Assembly (NCBI RefSeq): GCF_900637635.1
Contig: NZ_LR134383.1
Span: 1,322,501 to 1,386,500 of the forward strand
Direction of reading: 5' to 3'
DNA from: Legionella jordanis
GTDB lineage: Bacteria > Pseudomonadota > Gammaproteobacteria > Legionellales > Legionellaceae
Length of the DNA: 64,000 nucleotides
In this document: positions 39,401 to 46,188 of the stretch, in pieces
How the letters are laid out: every line of letters begins with the position of its first letter
Position numbering within the stretch: the stretch's first letter is position 1
Notes under the pieces: model-generated
The model's input: only the letters and a program-made list of their open reading frames with translations
The model's database searches: none
What the model was told of the DNA's origin: nothing
Made by a program: the position numbers and the translations under genes

Positions 39401-42185
39401 AGCAGAGAGTCATTACTTTAGTCTGTCCGCTGAACCTCACAGACAAGAAGAAGTGATTCAGGCGGTTTATGGTGAGAAGCAAATCTTTTTAGGCTTATTA
39501 TACAAAGAACTTAAAATACAAAGCTGCCACCAGGGAAACAGAGCATTTAGTGCGGAAGTTCAGGACCGAAGAAGACAGAAATTGTTTTCATCCTTGACTG
39601 AATGCCTAAAGAAAAACCGTGGGGTATTTAACGTTTCTTGTGGAGCTCTAGCTCAGGTATTGCACGTTTACGGTAGTCATATCACTGAAAAACAAGATGC
39701 GGAATTCCTGGATGGATTGAACACGTTCTTCGCTCAGCATTGGCTGAATGACAAGCGTCCTTTGCAACTTGATGCCGAGACCATTGCTAAAAATAGCATT
39801 TTGTTCATGTTAACCATGAAGATTAATAATACGGCTTATGTCAGCGAACACGACGCTTCAAGAAAATTCATCAGAAATTTCAGTGAGGTAATCCGTAAAG
39901 AGTTTTGGGATGATTTTATTCAACTGCCCGAACTTGAGAAAATCCTTACTTCTAACTCCAAAGTCACTCGATTACTGATTGCTCATACCAACAGGAATGA
40001 TTTAGGTTATTTGATTCAACTCATTCGTGAAAATCATAAGAGCGAGCCCTTAAACTCCGCAGAGGAAGTTGAACAAGCCAATCTAAGAGTTAAGAGATTG
40101 GTGAATTATCTGGAGGAGCATGCGGATACGCTGATGGAATTGCCTGGTCAGTTAAGACCATTGTTCGCAATTATCATGACGAATAATGGTTTTGATCCAG
40201 AGAGAGACTATCTACCTCAGCCAGATGTCTTAAGGAATATGTCTCCCGATTTGCGAAATAGATTCTGGCACTTTTTATCTCAACGGCTACCTCTTCAACA
40301 AGAGGATTGTGACACGCTGATTGATAATTTATCCAGCCAGGAAATGAGCAAATCTTTTGAAAAGCAAGTGCTTAAACCGCTATTTGCCTTGCCTTCATAC
40401 ATTCCTTTGGAATACGTCAACAGGCAAATTCGGTTTAAACCGGGGCGCTATGAATTTGATGATTGCCAAAAAGTGCTTGAGCAGGTCAATGAGGCAGCAT
40501 TAGCCTTTACTCGTTTCCTGATGAGCCGAGGGGTTATTAAATCTGCAGACTTCTTTGCAAAACCAGAGAATCCTGGCCAGCATTTATATTGGACGAGATT
40601 ATTCAGCACAATGTCAGCTGAAAAAGCGAAGGAATTTTTCCTGGCTGTCAAAGATTGTAATTTGACCGATGCTGATTTGTCTAAGCTGCTTGATGAATAC
40701 AACAATGGCACAATTAATCATGGCCTGTTAACCAGCATTTTAGAGACCCTGCAAATTATTGAAAAAGTTAAGATGCAGGGCGACAAGTATGAATTTCTGT
40801 CCGATAAATACCTGCACTATGTTGACTCCCTTAAATTTGAAAAAATTGGAGGGCTTAAAGCTTTTGCTGTAATTATTGAAAAAGCAGCAAGTGATTTGCC
40901 TAAGGCCGCTATTAAAGTCTTGTGGAGTAGCTGGAAACAGGGAAATGATCGAGCTTTAATGAAGGAATCTCTTAAACTCATTAATGATCTTAGAGGTTTT
41001 GACAACCGCTATCCTACTATAAATTTGTTGGGACATTATTTGAAAACGCCTCAGCACATACGTAGTAATTCACAGTATCGTGATTTTCTGGATGTGATGA
41101 AGGAACAACAAGGATTACAGGAAAAAACGGTTGAAGCTTTGTATAAAGCTTATTTTAAAACGAAAACGATCAGGAACAAACAAGATCTTCAAAATGCGCT
41201 TTTCGTCGTTCATGAGGCTGATGTTGCTCTCAAGAGGGAAAACAAGTGGAATGCGTTTTTTGGCCATGCAAGAGGTACAAGACAGCCGCTTCGCCAAAAA
41301 ATAATGCAGCTCCTGCATCATAATATCTTAAATCTCGGAGAACAGTTTGCTGAGAGGTGCTATCAAGAGTACCAACGGTTATCAACTAAGATTTTAACGA
41401 GTATTCCGGAGGAACTTGGGGATAACCTGGAAGGACGAAATTTACTGCAAAAATGTTTCAAGGACTTAATCTATTTCACCAGAGAGTTGGTTGAAGTGGC
41501 CAAGGCTCCATTTACCGAAGCAGTAGACCAAGTGGTAGGAATGGATGCGTCAGAGGTGAAAGCCAAGCATCAAGAGTTTTTTGAAAAACAACAGAAAAAA
41601 TATGCAAGCTTCTGGTGGAAAAACTCTGTTCGAGAGCAGCAAGCTGCCAGATTATTTCACTCCTTGGAAGATCGGGGATTTGAAACGAAGGAAGAATATT
41701 ATGATCACACTTTGAATACCATCTGGGAAACTCAAAAGAATATTTTAGAAAGGGACAAAGGGACTCAGCATAATAAAAAAGGTTACAGCCGACTTTATGA
41801 CGTTACTGTGCAAATGTTTTTGCAAGTGGCCAAAGATCTTATTGAAGATAAAGAGGTTTCAGTGCAGTTGAAATCTCATTTAAATAGCATTTTAGAAGAA
41901 CAAACCCGGTTCCATTTGCAAACATTATTTGAGCGTTTGCCTGACACAAACGTCTTGAAACAAGCCATGGTTCCAATCTGGGAGAGAGCTTCGGAAATGG
42001 ATGATCCTTGGTTGCCAGGTTCAGTGGAGCTAAGCGAGATTGCAGCGATAATCAAAGAGCATAAAGCTAAGATTCCCAAACATTTAAAATATTTGGTCGC
42101 TAATTTAGATTGTTTGATCCAATTGCCGAAATCTGATGAATTTATTTCTTCAGTTTCAACGAGAATGGAATCTAACGTGGGCTGA
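30420..42185 (+). CDS. Giant protein with SecA-like ATPase motifs and a J domain
   Basis: This 3,921-residue protein has a recognisable core and long flanks I cannot assign. At about 2,130-2,680 it resembles SecA: RTGQGKS Walker A (residues 2170-2176), a LDEAD box (2278-2282), LEGCTGTAG (about 2488-2496), LGRGTD (2615-2620) and QERGRQGRNG (2644-2653), matching motif VI of SecA. A J-domain-like segment follows at about 2,875-2,935, with the HPD triad at 2892-2894. A Glu-Gln repeat lies at 906-917. There is no signal peptide and no obvious transmembrane segment. It could be a translocated effector that remodels proteins with ATP; function is unknown. It is one unbroken frame, so recent decay is unlikely. 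Confidence 0.85.
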   Translation: MSKKQLVKQVRGAILERIKSVLLREWLMEKKAEIHKLALAEAESREKEEIAKLKRSNPQAFAKNDEEGFSWEFVQIHGYTIKRSYANYIRVDQPAIIQRLETEYKQQFNNEIWGSSQGIEQKFSTAIDALKPEQAINQFFDRHQWINKSRLYENSIPYQFLYEYINNRLLAKSKPNLTAWAAASVKQIEGKNFQWEQQLFSQEWLTHYIEGFPLSNAFSMYMRDQRLEYVSQVYLNLSNQLSGKERLDYPISRVDILRYLLNFNSNAMQARQTIEGIATTTNAPYHIEELKILKPSQWDSLDNVLVNIGSESQPVWILLSKASRGWTAYLPKDMKIPGATADYLSSQFASIPALQRMNIETVTCINNIKLNDVSDLSDLTQWHAVLLGRIFPACAGPRKRSLEQFRDKVPVPVLHQLVLEQCMRNVNVGYESLVDRVKDAARNRKPFSKLTWAELNPLKEKNPFYLLGSKDILRFNVSHILDGFDNGQLSLSADLKTLKINENSYELSDYLTEALDLVYHYSLNRLVTPGLNLSFTQELLFDYDINLRTIRPQGNWLMHRQSFGFALQCAARNRFLAEVEPEALAKADKEPANRKKLWSATGNALVDFFKNNGEAINIDFIKQAQEFNSSWRYSYCDHDERRELPSKTWAFVQFAQMGKRGLDELFTVLNAYSGDVDDKEPSPNLSCTFDLNGGLADEPHEYIASLTEKIKAYHPKDAGYAPLFKSLSLILPSNLDDKTSRALLELIAALDARKKRFPQELAEVNLYNLRNPDAKKQSHPLILSLTAQAKNQDLQVQINIPEWNREAYAEKEARDLKASYRSMQNAILNNQRRVNYEKLVANTANIYEAARDSLNPELILDNKLAQEPQLWEGEDVLYPLTAQTPGIQQQLQQEVVQEFQVEEQAEQEQEQEQEQEQEIVQFYGDERELITRDNIDERCKQLWEVLNENTKMLSGWKKQELRQLFSLWVGSEVDASQVIEKIHPNAVQKIMEHAPQFRMGVAKDNLPPGFYLQYSVQNRGLILNFDERREKKDLRALKQKTLKERNPFTVELYDPKKAEEFRGDYRQFDCLSRNKEAHQTLWQYLATEDKDKQRLINAQKFIGNHIENDAETASVIMQHFDATGKFRSPEEYQSCLHYLDVWAGGLKNQPAPKLRELFFNDGSSIVFTTSNLKSFGQVFNHSDITNPNINGSEHFLFIADQMLAAFGQKHFEIWKRRFLDVSENWSEFLEKSEVDAMALSIATLKNFPKHQALWWKLVDAHGRATGHMHYADLWYAFQKVLSYAENKDLILNEDSLTELLENTPDFNGKVFLDRLYRVLRDTKNQLDSKQVQQNILNNLHNIDWKHNGFYYATRYQHFPYWDQQLLLSDFTQTSHRSDPGYAVRWNYKFDLTSPLTHALRFASQRMQLSHKDFAALKNILGDDISKENSLTLRLFIAGLAIGVDSLEFYEGMKSPAFDGNELSLSEDSKNHFAQWTVAFAKLPEDFLVWLNLQLSLDDELMPGTFQMRFVDVPFFIEAARERRVDLAILKNPNGLKIVNAAGRALQCFEKLEDKQAVFARLLSYTEHFDFDDSLFNSYPWLIKEVGPEWRDPVAEAVLIAGGIDRVKSQEVLKQVSIFQRQLQSIDFANSNYLPNSDELLEIMTDIAKSSTPEETRRAAVSGLLKKQCAITFQDAPFRALEQKEMEEALAFMDEHLKPGFKKQNLELCHSLFKQHVAVKAGATVEQQISRFLATLARLDNKTHFDELGQILGTLISNGSKKGLKRYSIHQLTSWLQVFIDEKVHDQQHYPVNLLRVLLNNELDKDSSLLSDDLNKLKEKDPLSPQVLIKKLVEEPLPNQYKPVLAKLIFANIDNIAFVRTAQTTLSRLHEAKVGSEWMNALLRLIDVAQDFAPVQQSAIIKSLAQEAKDALNIISPEDNMLSLWQRTQVKLIELLENRVITAHIFQRHFPCTTPKEAYIKIILAQGLTDWQKEQGILVKVRNKLEGLSEQNLKILAEYYGSEPFPSLTKLDELLSMHQAGDTKSLIHQFETVEQGLNEKGESKRHYSITEDDRKGLMRVLAGFKRKGARYLEDAEQKELINLLYYTNSYSQAARLHALPADVLTKTLDQSLESLRNAGDDTDKHQASARVLACMREVLLRKSGKWANHTQMLALLYAALYNDESLLHQVRTGQGKSIITVMRSAYLALNDYVVDVFSSKDSLSKRDHEEFAPVLDAMGIQHAYITESSPARSYKTRSRAGVGAINYATIGNFSLFHSGHMWDGKDAIELDPKRRAAWLDEADYILRFEQTQFNYSDNTDSDPIYNMDEWVYRVTYDWFLENRHTFKKIDQTGVLAVSRKDHLQSLCKYLQERLSHSPKQSHFFEKYIIPALNGDESALKKRDQQLKLLLTAAQVASNLTVDTDFCIRPDNKIVVGGLNLETRAAKVVIGNQVRLGSTYSDLVQQFLHVRLNKEAVAKGQTPDFFVDPNTQIALSQNVPYLLRKYYSKLEGCTGTAGNAVALRFYKEEFGIEHISKLPSHEVIRTKYLPMIFCDSEEEQVEALAACIIEHKDQPLLHACKDDPAVKRLSKKIAKVLESKDYSLEQFQTDTNDSGKQESEILPEAGKVGAVTNSARLGRGTDIKPKSPKGLGVMRSYPADPDVEKQERGRQGRNGAEGFCVDIINFQAIKKEYNRYMQSAHASRLEAICQEQALHLSHKLQKHKHNLSKKWSWLEDNKELQNKYVTTRAVVQLNHELKHEREKFLRRKEYLIATLSGEVMDVLHKSIRDNDHRTHNRLRTAWLEHRKQIEDAWNGRLTGKAGDSEEVYTEFFKKADAIWQKLCVLSPQLDKFCLVTLTENTADLNQGSAGLLAHLKEQTRIWKGKLDSRQLKAEDLTTLEKLKKQLKRLALEWHPDKLEYSDKSPIDKEQVGPEIFKQIAELMEVREDCEHALSGKREESSLPAEKGMHAQAHVHSTQDVSGMAIVPYVPVYRHISGNQKQDMATVVEFYQEWIREAESHYFSLSAEPHRQEEVIQAVYGEKQIFLGLLYKELKIQSCHQGNRAFSAEVQDRRRQKLFSSLTECLKKNRGVFNVSCGALAQVLHVYGSHITEKQDAEFLDGLNTFFAQHWLNDKRPLQLDAETIAKNSILFMLTMKINNTAYVSEHDASRKFIRNFSEVIRKEFWDDFIQLPELEKILTSNSKVTRLLIAHTNRNDLGYLIQLIRENHKSEPLNSAEEVEQANLRVKRLVNYLEEHADTLMELPGQLRPLFAIIMTNNGFDPERDYLPQPDVLRNMSPDLRNRFWHFLSQRLPLQQEDCDTLIDNLSSQEMSKSFEKQVLKPLFALPSYIPLEYVNRQIRFKPGRYEFDDCQKVLEQVNEAALAFTRFLMSRGVIKSADFFAKPENPGQHLYWTRLFSTMSAEKAKEFFLAVKDCNLTDADLSKLLDEYNNGTINHGLLTSILETLQIIEKVKMQGDKYEFLSDKYLHYVDSLKFEKIGGLKAFAVIIEKAASDLPKAAIKVLWSSWKQGNDRALMKESLKLINDLRGFDNRYPTINLLGHYLKTPQHIRSNSQYRDFLDVMKEQQGLQEKTVEALYKAYFKTKTIRNKQDLQNALFVVHEADVALKRENKWNAFFGHARGTRQPLRQKIMQLLHHNILNLGEQFAERCYQEYQRLSTKILTSIPEELGDNLEGRNLLQKCFKDLIYFTRELVEVAKAPFTEAVDQVVGMDASEVKAKHQEFFEKQQKKYASFWWKNSVREQQAARLFHSLEDRGFETKEEYYDHTLNTIWETQKNILERDKGTQHNKKGYSRLYDVTVQMFLQVAKDLIEDKEVSVQLKSHLNSILEEQTRFHLQTLFERLPDTNVLKQAMVPIWERASEMDDPWLPGSVELSEIAAIIKEHKAKIPKHLKYLVANLDCLIQLPKSDEFISSVSTRMESNVG
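33135..33170 (+). repeat. Hexamer tandem repeat encoding (Glu-Gln)6
   Basis: Six consecutive GARCAR hexamers (gagcaa, gagcag, gaacaa and so on) encode six Glu-Gln dipeptides within the giant protein. Third-position variation shows the peptide, more than the DNA, is kept. Its copy number could change by slippage in steps of two residues without a frameshift. Confidence 0.85.
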
Positions 42186-42200
42186 TTATTTATACAGGCT

Positions 42201-42231
42201 CGAAGTCTGGGATGTGAATTTCCAGACTTCG
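42201..42231 (+). terminator. Hairpin after the giant gene, possible terminator
   Basis: A perfect 10-bp stem (cgaagtctgg / ccagacttcg) with an 11-base loop starts 15 bases after the stop. No T tract follows, so it may be a transcript-end stabiliser or a factor-dependent terminator. Confidence 0.45.
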
Positions 42232-42285
42232 CAAGCTTGGATTAATTTGCCATAATTTCTGACCATCCAACTATTCATTTTTTTC

Positions 42286-42915
42286 ATGTCAGAACAATTA
42301 AATAATTTTTATCTTGAACTCATGGGGATAGATGTCTTATTGCCCCGAGAGCAAGAAAATTCCAACTGTACATTAACCGATTTGGCTAAGGAAGTTGCTT
42401 CCTGTGTGCGCTGCAATTTAAGTGAAACACGCAGTCAAACGGTTTTTGCCCGCGGCAATCCTGAGGCCAAGCTTATGATTATAGGTGAAGCCCCGGGCTT
42501 TTATGAAGATAAACAGGGACAGCCTTTCGTTGGTAAAGCCGGTATGCTTTTAAACCAAATGCTTAAAAGCATTGGTTTAACTGAGAAGGACGTATACATT
42601 GCGAACGTTCTAAAATGTAGGCCACCCGAAAATCGTGATCCCAGACCAGAAGAAATTAACTCATGCAGTCCTTTTCTTTTAAAACAAATTGAACTGATTA
42701 ACCCTCATCTATTGTTGGCTTTAGGCCGCTTTGCGGGACAATTTCTAATGAATCAAATGCTGCCGTTAAACCAATTACGTCAGAAAGTCCACAAATTTAA
42801 AACTATTCCATTTATAGTCAGTTATCACCCCGCTTATCTGCTTCGAAACCCACAAGACAAGAAAAAAGCTTACGTGGATATGCTGACAGTAAGGCAGATT
42901 TTAGAAACATGCTAA
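42286..42915 (+). CDS. Family 4-type uracil-DNA glycosylase
   Basis: This enzyme removes uracil from DNA and has an iron-sulfur cluster. Cluster cysteines are Cys40 and Cys43 (ASCVRCNLSETR), and those in LKCRPPENRDPRPEE and INSCSPF. The active-site motif is MIIGEAPGFYEDKQG followed by PFVGKAG, and the DNA-minor-groove motif is SYHPAYLLRN near the C-terminus. The length of 209 residues is typical. The name family 4 rests on these motifs. The stop overlaps the next gene by 7 bases. There is no strong ribosome binding site before the ATG. Confidence 0.92.
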   Translation: MSEQLNNFYLELMGIDVLLPREQENSNCTLTDLAKEVASCVRCNLSETRSQTVFARGNPEAKLMIIGEAPGFYEDKQGQPFVGKAGMLLNQMLKSIGLTEKDVYIANVLKCRPPENRDPRPEEINSCSPFLLKQIELINPHLLLALGRFAGQFLMNQMLPLNQLRQKVHKFKTIPFIVSYHPAYLLRNPQDKKKAYVDMLTVRQILETC

Positions 42916-43385
42916 GAAAAAGCACAGGATTTAGCCTGATAGAGCTTGTATTTGTCATGCTTTTGATGAGCTTATTTTGTTTTATGGCTTTTCCGGTGTG
43001 GCATTCTCTTTTTAAGAAAAATCAATTGGAGGCCATTGAACATGAAATTACATTGGCCATAGAGCATGCGAAAAGATTAGCACTTTTACATGATCAACAT
43101 TTAATTCTAAGGGGCATAGCGGATGATTGGTCTCAAGGAATGATTTTGTTTCCTGACACCAAAGATCACAAATATCACCAGGGAAGTAAAATACTACATA
43201 AGTGGCAATGGCATTATCCAGGTATGCAGATTAGTTGGAAGGGTTTCCAATCCAACTCTTATCTTCTTTTTGTTAATGATTTAAAAAAGGCAACCACCAG
43301 TGGGCATTTCAAACTCCTAACGCCTCAGTCTACTTCCATAAAACTTGTAGTAAATCGTTTTGGACGGGTCAGACGTGTTGTCTAG
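42909..43385 (+). CDS. GspH/FimT-type pseudopilin
   Basis: This 158-residue protein has a type IV prepilin-like leader: MLRKSTG then FSLIELVFVMLLM, with cleavage after Gly7 and the conserved Glu at mature position 5. A hydrophobic alpha helix follows, then a beta-rich globular part of the GspH/FimT kind. Such minor pseudopilins work at the tip of type II secretion or type IV pilus fibres after processing by a prepilin peptidase. No other secretion gene is in the window. The ATG is inside the end of the uracil glycosylase gene. Confidence 0.82.
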   Translation: MLRKSTGFSLIELVFVMLLMSLFCFMAFPVWHSLFKKNQLEAIEHEITLAIEHAKRLALLHDQHLILRGIADDWSQGMILFPDTKDHKYHQGSKILHKWQWHYPGMQISWKGFQSNSYLLFVNDLKKATTSGHFKLLTPQSTSIKLVVNRFGRVRRVV

Positions 43386-43482
43386 GGTAAGGAATACAAA
43401 GCTTTTGAATAAAACAGGTTATTAGTATTTCTGTTATCTCTCTGAAGAAATTTTGAGATTTGAAAATAGAATTGGGGAGGTA

Positions 43483-43507
43483 TCCCCATATCAAGACAAT
43501 ATGGGGA
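43483..43507. terminator. Hairpin between convergent genes, possible bidirectional terminator
   Basis: A perfect 9-bp stem (tccccatat / atatgggga) with a CAAGACA loop sits between the pseudopilin and glucoamylase stops. An upstream GGGG (about 43474-43477) can instead pair with the CCCC, giving an alternative fold. There is no T tract on either strand. Confidence 0.45.
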
Positions 43508-43526
43508 AAATCGCTAATGGGGAACA

Positions 43527-44810
43527 CTAAACAAAAACTTGCAGGTGCTCGCGCAGATTAATCGCACGAAGTACAGCCACATAACTCCAGGTCAAAGAAA
43601 TGGCACCTTGTTGAATACCGGTTTCACGGTTGATTTGTTCACTCATCATTAAATGTGGAGCGTATTTCTTAATGAGTTTTAAATAGCCATCTCCTTCCTC
43701 AACATAGCTTTCAAATTTGACGCGATGCTCTTCCGTGTGCGGCAGCATGGAAGCCAAAGTATAGTAATATTCAGCCATTGTTGCTGTTAGAATGAACCAG
43801 GGATTGCCCAAACTGTCGTTTCGATAACCGTCATAAGTATCGCCGGGATATCGACCAAAAAGAACAGCTTGATGGTACTCATCATTAATTGGATAAAGTA
43901 TTTTGAATTGTTGCTTTAATGCCTTGACTGTATTTTTAACGTATTTATTATCCGCTGCAAAAGGCATGTTATCTGTTTGGCCAAGCAGGACTCCAAGTAC
44001 AACCGCGGAATCCAATTCCAAAGTTTTTTGAGGACCTGGATGCGGAACTAGAGTAGCCTGGATGATATTATTGTCTTTATCAATATGTTGCTCAAGACGC
44101 TTTTCAATGAGATTGGCTTGTAAGTCGTAATAAGCTGCTGCTGAATTGTCATGCAATTCTCTTGCTAATTTAGCTCCTTCAATTAAAGCTTTTCTTTGGA
44201 CAATTTCGGTGAAAAAGTGTTCACCATAGACTTCTTCCCAAAGATCATAATTTTTATCTTGCCAATGGTGGGCAATGTATTCCAGATCTGTTTTGATGGC
44301 GCCCATACGATTTGCATCCAGATTATTGTCATACAGATGCTTTTGTACATAATCTTTTTCATTATTCTTGAGAAGAGTATGGGCAAATCGAATGAGTGTT
44401 AGGGCTCTTAATGCCGGACCATCATTTTGCGGCCGTCCCCAGGCGCCATCAAAGGCTCTGCCATCCATATAAAATTTGGGTTCACCGATGATATCCTGGC
44501 CTGGAAGAGTGTCTATCTGATGTTGTGCTTTCTCAACCCAGTTGACGTAATTTAAAAGGCGGGTTTTATCTTCACGGTTATTATTTTTCTCATACCAACC
44601 CTCAACCAGATTCATAGAAATGGCTGAGTCTCTTACCCAATCATAATAGTAATCAGGGTAGTATCGGGATGGTGAAGCTACAATGGCTCCAGTATCCGTC
44701 ACATTAGCGAGAAAATTTTGCTCAAGAATTTTTATTTCTTTGGGACTGAAGACTGCCGCGACAGCTGTACTGATAAAAAATGAAAGCATTAACCCAAAAA
44801 TCCGTTTCAT
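43527..44810 (-). CDS. gamA: Secreted GH15 glucoamylase, GamA-like
   Basis: Glucoamylase releases glucose from the non-reducing ends of starch or glycogen. I start at 44810 because aggagaagga directly precedes this ATG and the product begins with a clean signal peptide (MKRIFGLMLSFFISTAVAA). The mature enzyme has YDWVRDSAI and DGRAFDGAWGRPQNDGPALR, both GH15 substrate-site signatures. The catalytic acid is in YDLWEEVYG and the catalytic base in SEQINRETG near the C-terminus. The length of 427 residues lacks a starch-binding domain. GamA of Legionella pneumophila is, as I recall, a eukaryote-like exported glucoamylase; orthology is inferred. Confidence 0.88.
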   Translation of the reverse strand: MKRIFGLMLSFFISTAVAAVFSPKEIKILEQNFLANVTDTGAIVASPSRYYPDYYYDWVRDSAISMNLVEGWYEKNNNREDKTRLLNYVNWVEKAQHQIDTLPGQDIIGEPKFYMDGRAFDGAWGRPQNDGPALRALTLIRFAHTLLKNNEKDYVQKHLYDNNLDANRMGAIKTDLEYIAHHWQDKNYDLWEEVYGEHFFTEIVQRKALIEGAKLARELHDNSAAAYYDLQANLIEKRLEQHIDKDNNIIQATLVPHPGPQKTLELDSAVVLGVLLGQTDNMPFAADNKYVKNTVKALKQQFKILYPINDEYHQAVLFGRYPGDTYDGYRNDSLGNPWFILTATMAEYYYTLASMLPHTEEHRVKFESYVEEGDGYLKLIKKYAPHLMMSEQINRETGIQQGAISLTWSYVAVLRAINLREHLQVFV

Positions 44811-45022
44811 TCCTTCTCCTAAAAACTGAAATTTAAAATCGACCCATATTACCGGAAAGAAATAAAGCATTCCACCAAATTAGAAAAATTAAATTAAAAG
44901 CAATGCATTCAGAAACTTAATGTAAAGTGCTCCATAAAAAAAGCGAATCTTAATTGAGTAGCAGGATTAATACTTGTGGTTTTACAACGGAATATTTAAA
45001 AGTTAAATTTTGTCTGGCAAGG

Positions 45023-45925
45023 CTAAGGCAGCAAAGCTTCCTTAATGGCTGCTTTTTCCTCCTCATCGTGCATAGTCAATGGAATAGTGGCTAATCCAAG
45101 TTTAGAGTAGATTGATTTTTGCTCATGGTTAAGCGCTTGTAGATGAGATTTAATCGTGGATAGGTCTGCCCGTTGAATGGGGCCAGTTAATGCTCGCTCG
45201 GGGGATAGGTTGTGCTCAAGATTTGAAACCGTTCCTTTCATAAGATTGCTAACGATTTGCACAGCAAGTTGTTCTTCCACCCCGGCTTCATGAAGACAGG
45301 ATAAGGATTGCCTGGCCAGAGTAAGCAGGTAGTTGGAAGCAAAAACACCCGCTGCATGGTATAAGGCTTTTTTATCCTTTTCAATTTCAAACATCACAGA
45401 ACCGATGGATCTAAACAAAGGAATGAGCACCGATAATGCTTCGTTATCCCCTTCGATGGCACAGTAGGTTCCTCTGTATTGAGTAATGTTTAAACCTGGG
45501 TTGGCGAAGCTTTTCATTGGGTGAATGCTCGCTAAAAAACATCCTTTCTTTTTTAATGGAAGTAACGTTTCAGAGCTTAAAAGACCACTGCAATGAAATA
45601 TGATGCTACCTTGTTGCAGCTTCATGCTGGTGCTGAGTTCTTCTGCAATTGGAAAGATGGCTTCATCAGAGGCAGCTATTAGCGTGAGGTCAGAAGGAGG
45701 TAAATCCTTGATCGAAGAAGAGCAAAGGCCTTCGCCAATAAATGCAACCGCAGTTTGGGTGCTAGCAGGCGATTGATTGCAAATCGCCGAAATTCTTAGT
45801 GCCTTTTTGAGTAAGCACCCAATGACCTTACCCAATTTTCCTGCACCTATAATGTTTAGAGACAATGGACGCAAAATTCTGTCACCGACTTGAAAATAAG
45901 ATGTTGCTGAACATAACAGCTCCAT
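45023..45925 (-). CDS. Rossmann-like and DUF2520 domain protein
   Basis: This 300-residue protein has a dinucleotide-binding start, NIIGAGKLGKVIG, and a ketopantoate-reductase-like layout. HCSGLL and SIHPMKSFANP lie at the junction, and YHAAGVFASNYLLTL opens the C-terminal helical DUF2520 domain. No substrate is known for the family. The ATG at 45925 has no good ribosome binding site. A TTG about 51 bases downstream (RILRPLSL region) could be the true start, so the N-terminus is uncertain. It is divergent from the RiPP cluster. Confidence 0.82.
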   Translation of the reverse strand: MELLCSATSYFQVGDRILRPLSLNIIGAGKLGKVIGCLLKKALRISAICNQSPASTQTAVAFIGEGLCSSSIKDLPPSDLTLIAASDEAIFPIAEELSTSMKLQQGSIIFHCSGLLSSETLLPLKKKGCFLASIHPMKSFANPGLNITQYRGTYCAIEGDNEALSVLIPLFRSIGSVMFEIEKDKKALYHAAGVFASNYLLTLARQSLSCLHEAGVEEQLAVQIVSNLMKGTVSNLEHNLSPERALTGPIQRADLSTIKSHLQALNHEQKSIYSKLGLATIPLTMHDEEEKAAIKEALLP

Positions 45926-46092
45926 TACTGCAAGACAAGCTGGCCAAAATTTATTCTCTCATTAATATTGAAAAAAACAAAATACAAGTCCTAATTTTAG
46001 GAAAACCGATTTTGCCAGAAAGAATAGATAATTTACTCGCCCCTGAAGAGAGTTTCAGGGTTAAGGAAAATACGATAGCAAGTCCAAGATAA
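45901..46092 (+). CDS. Possible small ORF upstream of the RiPP precursor
   Basis: A 63-residue frame starts at the ATG at 45901, which lies opposite the first bases of the DUF2520 gene. The product has no double-glycine site, signal or domain I recognise. The ribosome binding site is poor. It may be chance coding in the divergent control region. It is listed because a second small peptide would matter for the cluster. Confidence 0.2.
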   Translation: MLLNITAPLLQDKLAKIYSLINIEKNKIQVLILGKPILPERIDNLLAPEESFRVKENTIASPR

Positions 46093-46188
46093 TTAAATGC
46101 TTAGTGCGCTGAGTTTTCGCATTCATAAGAACTGGATGGGGAAACTCTACAAGCTAAGAATTAATTATCAATATTATAGGAGAAAATA

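Noticed and set aside
45865..45900. Longer version of the small plus-strand ORF
   Set aside because: It lies opposite the start of the DUF2520 gene and has no ribosome binding site; only the shorter form at 45901 is listed, with low confidence.
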